Shown: positions 1 through 4,924 of the stretch, piece after piece
How the letters are laid out: each line of letters begins with the position of its first letter
How positions within the stretch are numbered: the stretch's first letter is position 1
Assembly: GCA_900555355.1 (NCBI GenBank)
Contig: USKV01000110.1
Location: 1-5,628 of the forward strand
Source: an uncultured Collinsella sp.
GTDB lineage: Bacteria > Actinomycetota > Coriobacteriia > Coriobacteriales > Coriobacteriaceae
Reading direction: 5' to 3'
Length of the DNA stretch: 5,628 nucleotides
Notes under the pieces: generated by a model
Database searches by the model: none
What the model was told of the DNA's origin: nothing
Seen by the model: only the letters and a program-made list of their open reading frames with translations
Position numbers and translations under genes: made by a program

Positions 1-307
1 ACGGCGACGCGGGCACGCTCGCCCCGCCAATGCCGTTCTTGCCGTGGATGAGCGTGGTGGACGCCGGCGGTGTATAGGGCTCAGTCGCCTTAATGGGACG
101 ATCGGCGCCTAGGTACACCGGAACCTCGGGGCGACCCAGCAGATCGAGCACCGCCAAGCAGTTGTGCGCCGATTGCTCGACGCGCACGTTGCCAAAGCAC
201 GTGGTGATGCCCACGAGCTCCACCTCGGGGCTCGCGATGGCATAGGCCAGCGCCATCGCATCGTCCACACCCATATCCAGATCAAGGATCAGCTTCTTGG
301 TTGCCAT
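1..307 (-). CDS. Nucleoside hydrolase (inosine/uridine-preferring family), N-terminal part
   Basis: This is the first 102 codons of a gene that runs off the left edge; family members are usually about 310 residues. The enzyme hydrolyses the N-glycosidic bond of ribonucleosides, giving a free base and ribose in the cytoplasm. Residues 9-17 read DLDMGVDDA, the family's calcium- and ribose-binding motif (usually DxDxGxDDA), with Asp11, Asp15 and Asp16 expected to hold the metal. GITTCFGNV follows at 33-41, the usual second conserved block, and HGKNGIGG at 88-95 matches the family's HGxxGxG segment. The start ATG (307-305) has a GGAG ribosome site (315-318 on this strand) seven bases upstream. 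It begins 30 bases after the ribokinase stop, so the two are very probably co-transcribed and the ribose released here feeds the kinase. Substrate preference (purine, pyrimidine or mixed) cannot be read from this portion. Confidence 0.93.
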   Translation of the reverse strand, partial: MATKKLILDLDMGVDDAMALAYAIASPEVELVGITTCFGNVRVEQSAHNCLAVLDLLGRPEVPVYLGADRPIKATEPYTPPASTTLIHGKNGIGGASVPASP

Positions 308-337
308 TGTTCTACTCCGCTTCTCCGTCTTTATCGT

Positions 338-1300
338 TTAACCAAACCAATGTTCAACTTCGGCGCGCGTGGGAATCGATTGCTGAGCGCCCAGGCGCGA
401 CACCGTCACCGCCGAGGCGCGAGCACCCGCGGCCATGCACTCAAAGAGCGGCAGGCCCTCTAGGCGAGCCGCCGCCAACGCGCCGATAAACGTATCGCCG
501 GCGGCCGTGGTATCGACTACCGTGCTCGAAAGTGCCGGCATGCGCAGCAGCTCACCGCCATCGCCGAGCGTAACCGAGCCGGCGCCGCCCAGCGTGATGA
601 CCGCAGCTCCGGCACCCTTGGCGAGCAGGGCATTGAGCGCCGCGACGCAGCTTGCATCATCCGTGGGCAGAATGCCCGTCAGAACCTGGCACTCGGTCTC
701 GTTGGGGCAGACCAGGTCGACCGCAGGCCAGACCTCCGCAGGCAGCTCGCAGGCAGGCGCTGGATTAAAGACCGTATAGAACCCCAGCTCGTGAGCACAA
801 ACAAGCGCCTCGGCCGTCGCCGCAAGGTCACATTCGCCCTGGGCGATAAAGACGCTTCCGGCAGCCGGGGCAATCTCGCTGGCGTCGCCGTCGAGCTCAT
901 GGGCCACCAGACGCCTCAGCGCGCAGGCAACGTCCGCGCCCGCAAGCGCATGGTTGGCGCCCGGTGACAGTATGATGCGGTTGTCGCCCTTGCAGCGAAT
1001 GATGGTCGCCGTTCCCGTCTCCACGTCATCGCGATGCACCACAAAGTCACAGTCCACGCCGGCGTCTTGGAGCCTCGCCACGAGCGACGCGCCGAACGCG
1101 TCGCGACCGACCGCGCCGATCATGTGCGTGCACGCGCCCATACGCGCGGCAGCTACGGCCTGATTGGCGCCCTTGCCGCCGGCGTTGGTGATAAACCCGC
1201 TGCCGCCGACGGTCTCGCCCGCACGCGGTATGCGCTCGCACGCCACCGAAAGGTCCATGTTCATGCTGCCGAACACCGCAACGATGCCGCGATCTGCCAT
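338..1300 (-). CDS. rbsK: Ribokinase (PfkB family sugar kinase)
   Basis: Cytoplasmic kinase predicted to phosphorylate D-ribose with ATP to ribose 5-phosphate. The protein is 320 residues, normal for ribokinase. Visible motifs: GSMNMDL at 11-17 with Asn14 and Asp16 in the ribose-contact positions; NAGGKGANQAVAAARMG from 39, the first PfkB signature; CPNETE in the middle, the phosphate/magnesium segment; DTTAAGDTF near 264-272, the second signature, with Asp269 as catalytic base. AAGD rather than GAGD is normal in ribokinases. The C-terminal part (TVSRLGAQQSIPTR) also resembles E. coli RbsK. A GTG at 1333 would add 11 residues but has no ribosome site, whereas the ATG at 1300 has a perfect AGGAGG five bases upstream, so I chose it. 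The nucleoside hydrolase downstream suggests that the ribose comes mainly from nucleosides. A related sugar kinase with another substrate is possible but less likely. Confidence 0.95.
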   Translation of the reverse strand: MADRGIVAVFGSMNMDLSVACERIPRAGETVGGSGFITNAGGKGANQAVAAARMGACTHMIGAVGRDAFGASLVARLQDAGVDCDFVVHRDDVETGTATIIRCKGDNRIILSPGANHALAGADVACALRRLVAHELDGDASEIAPAAGSVFIAQGECDLAATAEALVCAHELGFYTVFNPAPACELPAEVWPAVDLVCPNETECQVLTGILPTDDASCVAALNALLAKGAGAAVITLGGAGSVTLGDGGELLRMPALSSTVVDTTAAGDTFIGALAAARLEGLPLFECMAAGARASAVTVSRLGAQQSIPTRAEVEHWFG

Positions 1301-1305
1301 GGAAA

Positions 1306-1311
1306 CCTCCT
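1306..1311 (-). promoter_or_regulatory. Ribosome binding site of rbsK
   Basis: The minus strand reads AGGAGG, then TTTCC, then ATG at 1300. This consensus Shine-Dalgarno site with 5-base spacing decides the rbsK start in favour of 1300 over the upstream GTG at 1333. Confidence 0.85.
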
Positions 1312-1363
1312 CATCTGCGGGCTTTGCACCCACCGTCGACCGTCGATTGCGCGCCTTCGCACC

Positions 1364-1392
1364 TCTATAACTTTAGTTCACTTTGATGTGAA
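1364..1392 (-). promoter_or_regulatory. Predicted sigma-70-type promoter for rbsK and the nucleoside hydrolase
   Basis: On the minus strand TTCACA (1392-1387) matches the -35 consensus at five of six bases. It is followed after exactly 17 bases by TATAGA (1369-1364), which matches the -10 at four of six. Transcription would begin near 1357, leaving a leader of about 57 bases before the rbsK ATG. The prediction rests on pattern only. The overlap with an inverted repeat (1376-1393) strengthens it. Confidence 0.5.
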
Positions 1393-1393
1393 C
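1376..1393. promoter_or_regulatory. Candidate repressor operator (GTTCAC-N6-GTGAAC)
   Basis: A perfect 6-bp inverted repeat with a 6-base spacer, 18 bp overall: GTTCAC at 1376-1381 and GTGAAC at 1388-1393. It covers the predicted -35 box and most of the spacer of the rbsK promoter, where a dimeric helix-turn-helix repressor would block RNA polymerase. Sugar and nucleoside operons are commonly controlled by LacI-, DeoR- or GntR-type regulators, but no regulator gene lies in this window, and the half-site does not let me name a family. It could also affect the divergent acyltransferase gene, whose start is about 94 bases away. Confidence 0.45.
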
Positions 1394-1441
1394 GCACCCT
1401 TGAGGTTGCGCCAGCAGCAAGCATTCACAGGAGCAGGCAGC

Positions 1442-1447
1442 TACAAT
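1442..1447 (+). promoter_or_regulatory. Possible -10 box for the acyltransferase gene
   Basis: TACAAT matches the -10 consensus at five of six bases and lies 39 bases before the ATG at 1487. No good -35 hexamer sits at the right distance (TTCACA at 1424-1429 is only 12 bases away), so this is a weak call. The ribosome site is also weak (GGATGATG from 1475). Confidence 0.25.
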
Positions 1448-1486
1448 GAATACGTGCTGATTATTCTCGTCATTGGATGATGTTTT

Positions 1487-3703
1487 ATGGAACAATTCTC
1501 GCAATCGGGCTCGCGCGGTCGACGCCGCACGGGCAACGAGCCGGCGCCGCACGAACGCGTGAAGGACGAACGCCGTGCCAACGAGCCGCGACGCACCGCG
1601 AGCCCCCATCGCGCTTCTGCCAACAACGCGGGCCGCGCTAACACTCCCGCCGCGGAGCAGACGCCTGCTCGCCCCAAGTCCCGCTACATCCCTGCCCTTG
1701 ACGGCCTTCGCACGCTTGCCGTCGTCGCGGTGGTGCTCTATCACCTCAACCTCACGTGGGCTCAGGGCGGCCTGCTCGGCGTCACGATCTTCTTTGTGCT
1801 TTCGGGCTATCTGATCACGCGCTTGCTGCTCAACGAAGTCGCTAAGACCGGCCGCATCGACCTCAAGAGCTTCTGGATCCGCCGCATCCGTCGCCTGGTC
1901 CCCGCCGTGGTGACCGTCGTGGTGGTGACCTGTGCTCTGTGCACCGTCTTCAACCACGTGATGCTCACCAAGATGCGCCCCGACATCCTGCCGTCGCTGC
2001 TGTTCTTCAACAACTGGTGGCAGATTGCCCAAAACGTCTCGTACTTCAATGCTCTGGGCGACCCCTCACCGCTCACGCACTTTTGGTCGCTTGCCATCGA
2101 GGAACAGTTCTACCTGATTTGGCCGCCACTGCTGTTTGCCATGGTATCCATGCATGTGAGCAAGCCCAACACGCGCCGCGTGGTTCTGGGCCTTGCCGCG
2201 GTATCTGCCCTCGCCATGATGGTGCTTTACAACCCTGCCGCCGACCCCAGCCGCGTGTACTACGGCACCGACACCCGCGTGTTCTCGCTGCTGCTGGGTG
2301 CCTGGATGGCCTTTATCCCCGATCGCGACCTTGCGCCGGTGCGTCTCGCACATCGTTTGGGGCTCAATCGCCTGGCTGGCGCCGCCAAGCGCGGCAAGAG
2401 CGCCGAGGGCAAGCCTGGCGAGAAGGCCGACGAAGCAGCCGAGACCGCCCCGGCACAGCCGAGCGCCCTCGTGCGCTTTTGGTCCTCGCCCGCATCCATC
2501 GATGTGTTGGGCGTCGTGGGCCTGGTTGGCCTTGCCGCCATGGTCGCGCTCACCAACGGCTACACCGCGTTCCAGTATCGCGGCGGCACGCTGTTATGCT
2601 CCATCCTCACGCTCATGGTCATCGCGGCCTGCGTGCAGCCCCAGGGAATGGTTGCCCGCGCGCTGTCCGCCGAGCCACTCGTGTGGGTTGGCAAGCGCTC
2701 GTACAGCATCTACCTGTGGCACTATCCGCTGCTGTTGCTCATGAACCCGGTCGCCAACATCAACGACACGCCCTGGTGGCAGTATATCTTGCAGGTACTT
2801 GTGGTGGTCGCCGTGGCCGAATGCTCATATCGCTTTATCGAGACTCCGTTTAGGAAGGGCGCCTTTGGGCGCACCGTCGCCGAATTCCGCGATGGCACCA
2901 CCACGCCCGCCAACTGGGCACGCACGCACGTCCCCGTCTGCGCAGCCTGCGCTGTCGTGTTGGTCGTTGCACTGGGCGGCCTGATCTTTGTGCCCGAGAC
3001 GTCTGCGCTGAGCGGCGAGGGCGCCGAAGTTCTGAACAAGGAAGCCAAAAACACCGCGCCCACCGACCAGCAGGCGGCCGATGACACCGACAAGGACAAC
3101 GACGGCTTCCCCGATGGCTCCTACGATCTGCTTATGATCGGCGACTCCGTGTCGCTGCGCGCCGTTGATTCCTTTGACGGCGTGTTCCCGCACAGCCATA
3201 TCGATGCCGAAAAGGGCCGCCAATTTGATGCGGGCCGCGCGACATTTGAGGGCTATCTCCAACAGAACCTTGCCGGCAAGATCGTGGTCTTTGCGCTGGG
3301 CACCAACGGCTTGGTAACCGACGATCAGATCGACGCCATCATGGCCGATGCGGGAGATAAGCGTATTGTGGTGTTTGTGAACACGCGCAGCCCGCAGCCG
3401 TGGGTTGGCTCTACCAACCAGGCCATCGCCAACGCCGCTACGCGCTACAAGAACGTACGCGTTATCGACTGGTACGGATACAGTGCCAACCGCAACGACC
3501 TGTTCGACGGCGACGGCACGCATCTGTCGGCCACCGGCGTGACCGAGTACCTCAGCCTGATCCACGATGCGGTCAAGAAAGACCTGCCTGTGCACCCCGA
3601 GGACCACGTCAACGATCCGCAGCCGGCAGCCGTCAAGTCTGCCACCGACGCACTCGTCAATGCGCTCGCTCTCAAGCCGCACAAGCTGGGCACCGACAAG
3701 TAA
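1487..3703 (+). CDS. AT3-SGNH membrane acyltransferase (OatA/OafA-type cell-envelope O-acetyltransferase)
   Basis: A 738-residue polytopic membrane protein predicted to carry acyl groups across the membrane and transfer them to an extracytoplasmic polymer. Residues 1-67 are a basic, Arg/Pro/Ala-rich cytoplasmic tail with no recognisable domain. The AT3 domain runs from about 68 to 455: LDGLR at 71-75, the conserved His86 in LYHL, SGYLIT at 106-111, the basic FWIRRIRRLVP segment near 129-139, FWSLAIEEQFYLIWP near 199-213 with Glu205/Glu206, and YLWHYP near 409-414. A charged loop at about 300-325 (Lys/Glu/Ala-rich) interrupts it. A last membrane segment at about 484-503 leads outside to a linker and an SGNH domain: GDS at 552-554 with nucleophile Ser554, GTN at 605-607, and DGTH at 676-679 supplying the Asp/His pair, so the triad looks complete. 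The linker carries a DxDxDGxxD calcium-type loop (535-543). The architecture matches peptidoglycan O-acetyltransferase OatA and LPS acetylases of the OafA type. The acceptor (peptidoglycan, teichoic acid or exopolysaccharide) cannot be told, and the neighbours do not help. Next in-frame Met is residue 161, inside the domain, so the ATG at 1487 is the likely start; an in-frame GTG at 1559 is an alternative. Confidence 0.92.
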   Translation: MEQFSQSGSRGRRRTGNEPAPHERVKDERRANEPRRTASPHRASANNAGRANTPAAEQTPARPKSRYIPALDGLRTLAVVAVVLYHLNLTWAQGGLLGVTIFFVLSGYLITRLLLNEVAKTGRIDLKSFWIRRIRRLVPAVVTVVVVTCALCTVFNHVMLTKMRPDILPSLLFFNNWWQIAQNVSYFNALGDPSPLTHFWSLAIEEQFYLIWPPLLFAMVSMHVSKPNTRRVVLGLAAVSALAMMVLYNPAADPSRVYYGTDTRVFSLLLGAWMAFIPDRDLAPVRLAHRLGLNRLAGAAKRGKSAEGKPGEKADEAAETAPAQPSALVRFWSSPASIDVLGVVGLVGLAAMVALTNGYTAFQYRGGTLLCSILTLMVIAACVQPQGMVARALSAEPLVWVGKRSYSIYLWHYPLLLLMNPVANINDTPWWQYILQVLVVVAVAECSYRFIETPFRKGAFGRTVAEFRDGTTTPANWARTHVPVCAACAVVLVVALGGLIFVPETSALSGEGAEVLNKEAKNTAPTDQQAADDTDKDNDGFPDGSYDLLMIGDSVSLRAVDSFDGVFPHSHIDAEKGRQFDAGRATFEGYLQQNLAGKIVVFALGTNGLVTDDQIDAIMADAGDKRIVVFVNTRSPQPWVGSTNQAIANAATRYKNVRVIDWYGYSANRNDLFDGDGTHLSATGVTEYLSLIHDAVKKDLPVHPEDHVNDPQPAAVKSATDALVNALALKPHKLGTDK

Positions 3704-3726
3704 CCTGCAGCGCAAACTTCCCACAT

Positions 3727-3764
3727 CCGGAGGGGGTGTCTGCCACGGCAGACACCCCCTCCGG
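3727..3764. repeat. Perfect 18-bp hairpin after the acyltransferase gene
   Basis: CCGGAGGGGGTGTCTGCC (3727-3744) is followed, after AC, by its exact reverse complement (3747-3764). In RNA it would form a very stable G+C-rich stem, probably closed by a CACG tetraloop. It begins 23 bases after the stop codon, where a terminator would be expected. However, no run of T follows on the plus strand (next is CAGTTAGGGACAC) and no usable A-run precedes it for the other strand. It may be a 3'-end stabilising hairpin, a factor-dependent terminator, or a palindromic extragenic repeat. Confidence 0.7.
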
Positions 3765-3908
3765 CAGTTAGGGACACTCCTGGCGCAGCCAATGAAGACC
3801 TCTACGGATGAATTCCAGGCCGCTCCGTCGCTCCAGACATCGTTTCCGCGCCTCGTGCCTGCCCCAAACAATCAAAACAAGCCCTTTTCGCCGCACCCTC
3901 AAAGGTCT

Positions 3909-4137
3909 GTGGGCAAAAAAGGGCAAATATGAGTACTGTTACCATTTTAGTAGCAGGCAAAACCACCCAAAATGACGTTCGGGCGACCCCTACAGCCCCC
4001 TAAACAGCCAACCTGACTGGTTTAAGGCATATTGGAGCCAATTTTAATGAACATACTAAAGGCTATGTTCATTATCTTTTAGGATGTAAATGCTATTCAC
4101 TTAGCAACAGTACTCATATTTGGCATTTTTTGTCCAC
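3909..4137. mobile_element. MITE-like element bounded by 47-bp imperfect inverted repeats
   Basis: The stretch 3909-3955 aligns without gaps to the reverse complement of 4091-4137, with 38 of 47 bases identical by my count. A 17-bp core is perfect: CAAATATGAGTACTGTT (3924-3940) and its complement at 4106-4122. Both arms begin GTGG-(G/A)-CAAAAAA and end TAGCA. The 135-base interior encodes nothing recognisable and contains an 11-bp hairpin (4045-4074) and a short palindrome ATTGG-AG-CCAAT (4031-4042). This is the form of a miniature inverted-repeat element mobilised in trans by a transposase. I cannot see a target-site duplication next to the arms, so an old insertion or a structured intergenic repeat or RNA that is not mobile remains possible. 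The two arms differ by scattered substitutions, as expected of an element that has been in place for some time. Confidence 0.5.
4045..4074. repeat. 11-bp hairpin inside the inverted-repeat element
   Basis: TAATGAACATA (4045-4055) and TATGTTCATTA (4064-4074) are exact reverse complements around the 8-base loop CTAAAGGC. TATCTTTT follows on the plus strand, so it could act as a weak intrinsic terminator for plus-strand transcription, but the stem is A+T-rich and lies 340 bases past the nearest gene. More likely it is a structural part of the element that contains it. Confidence 0.4.
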
Positions 4138-4174
4138 GGGGTATAGAACTAACCCCTCAAACAGCCCAAAACGC

Positions 4175-4924
4175 CTATTTCAATGCGCGCTCGGCCGCTT
4201 CGATCACGTGTTTGGCGAGAATCGCCGTTGTCACGGCGCCCACGCCGCCCGGCACGGGGGTGATGGCATCCACGACAGGCTCCGCCTCGGCAAAGCGCAC
4301 ATCACCGCACAATTTGCCCGCGTCGTTCACATGGATGCCCACATCCACCACGACCTGCCCGGCCCGCAGATGTTCGCCGCCGATGGCGCCCTGCTTGCCC
4401 ATGGCGACTACCACGACGTCCGCCTCTTGGCAGAGGGCAGGGAGGTTCCGGGTGCGGGAGTTGCAGAGGGTGACGGTGGCGTTTTCCCGGTCCAGCATCA
4501 TGGCGGCGGGCTTGCCCACCACAAGGCTGCGGCCCACCACCACGGCCCGCTTGCCGGAGAGGGGCACCTGATAATACTTCAAGATCTCAAGGCACGCCTG
4601 TGCCGTGCAGGGCGGGTAGCCGATGGCGCTGTTGGTGAAGACCCCGGCCAGCGAGCCGTCGGTGATGCCGTCGATGTCCTTTTCCGGGGCCAGTGCGGCG
4701 CGGATGGTGCGGTCATCGAACTGCTTGGGCAGCGGGCGGAACAGCAGACAGCCGTGGATGGCATCGTCGGCGTTGATCTCTGCGATGACCTTCAGCAGGT
4801 CGTCCTGTGCTGCGTCGGCGGGGAGCAGATACTGTTTCACTTCCACGCCCACCTTGCCGCAGCGGGTCATCACGCCCCGCAGACGGCGCATTTTCACGGT
4901 GGCGCTGGCGCTGGGCAGCGGCAT
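4175..4924 (-). CDS. folD: FolD (methylenetetrahydrofolate dehydrogenase/cyclohydrolase), 5' end missing
   Basis: FolD interconverts 5,10-methylene-, 5,10-methenyl- and 10-formyl-tetrahydrofolate in the cytoplasm, supplying one-carbon units for purine and formyl-Met synthesis. Counting from the ATG at 4924, clear family segments are KDIDGI (82-87), PPCTAQACLEIL (104-115), the NADP-site segment VVVGRSLVVGKPAAMML (128-144), GDVRF (207-211) and DAITPVPGGVGAVTT (219-233). The C-terminus is intact. Whole FolD proteins are about 280-290 residues. Here 249 are open, and only those from about residue 16 (RGVMTRCGKVG) fit the family; the first 15 codons (4880-4924) do not. Thus the N-terminal part of the catalytic domain is absent and no ribosome site precedes the ATG. 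In this fragment the LLFRPLP segment replaces the usual VQLPLP, so the catalytic Gln of E. coli FolD is Phe or Arg. The fragment is probably non-functional as it stands. See the breakpoint at about 4880. Confidence 0.88.
   Translation of the reverse strand: MPLPSASATVKMRRLRGVMTRCGKVGVEVKQYLLPADAAQDDLLKVIAEINADDAIHGCLLFRPLPKQFDDRTIRAALAPEKDIDGITDGSLAGVFTNSAIGYPPCTAQACLEILKYYQVPLSGKRAVVVGRSLVVGKPAAMMLDRENATVTLCNSRTRNLPALCQEADVVVVAMGKQGAIGGEHLRAGQVVVDVGIHVNDAGKLCGDVRFAEAEPVVDAITPVPGGVGAVTTAILAKHVIEAAERALK
4877..4884. other. Breakpoint joining folD to a phage portal gene
   Basis: To the left, minus-strand FolD similarity holds up to codon CGG at 4877-4879 (Arg of RGVMTRC) and then stops. To the right, a plus-strand reading frame starting at about 4881 gives RRRIFTVALALGSG and continues as a phage portal protein. 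Both genes lose their N-terminal coding parts here and face opposite ways with their missing ends together. The position is estimated from where protein similarity fades by eye and could be off by 10-20 bases. No direct repeat, transfer RNA end or integrase site is visible, so it does not look like a normal prophage attachment site. Confidence 0.6.

Larger units (their letters stand above)
3704..4174. other. 471-base non-coding region between convergent genes
   Basis: The region separates the acyltransferase stop from the folD stop. It holds a perfect hairpin (3727-3764), an inverted-repeat-bounded element (3909-4137) and a near-exact direct repeat of about 14 bases, CCCCTAAACAGCC (3997-4009) against CCCCTCAAACAGCC (4153-4166). 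The open frames crossing it give low-complexity, Pro/Ser/Thr-rich translations with no recognisable domain, and I regard them as chance. I see nothing in 3785-3908. Base composition is clearly more A+T-rich from about 3900 to 4180 than on either side. Confidence 0.7.

Noticed and set aside
1301..1333. GTG start at 1333 giving an 11-residue longer ribokinase
   Set aside because: No Shine-Dalgarno site precedes it, the extra residues do not fit the family, and a perfect AGGAGG precedes the ATG at 1300.
1373..2032. 219-codon minus-strand open frame opposite the acyltransferase start
   Set aside because: It is antisense to a well-supported membrane protein, has a His/Asp/Arg-rich low-complexity translation and matches no family; typical shadow frame of G+C-rich DNA.
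2825..3871. 348-codon minus-strand open frame opposite the SGNH domain
   Set aside because: The plus strand here encodes intact SGNH motifs in the right order; the antisense translation shows no recognisable domain and starts inside the non-coding gap.
4045..4082. Intrinsic terminator formed by the A+T-rich hairpin and TATCTTTT
   Set aside because: Only three of its eleven pairs are G-C, the T-tract is broken, and it is 340 bases beyond the acyltransferase stop; kept only as a hairpin within the element.
4138..4156. Small hairpin GGGGT-N9-ACCCC after the element
   Set aside because: Five pairs around a nine-base loop is weak and expected by chance.
3704..4174. CRISPR array or tandem repeat in the non-coding gap
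   Set aside because: The repeats are inverted and occur twice only, with no regular direct repeat and spacer pattern.
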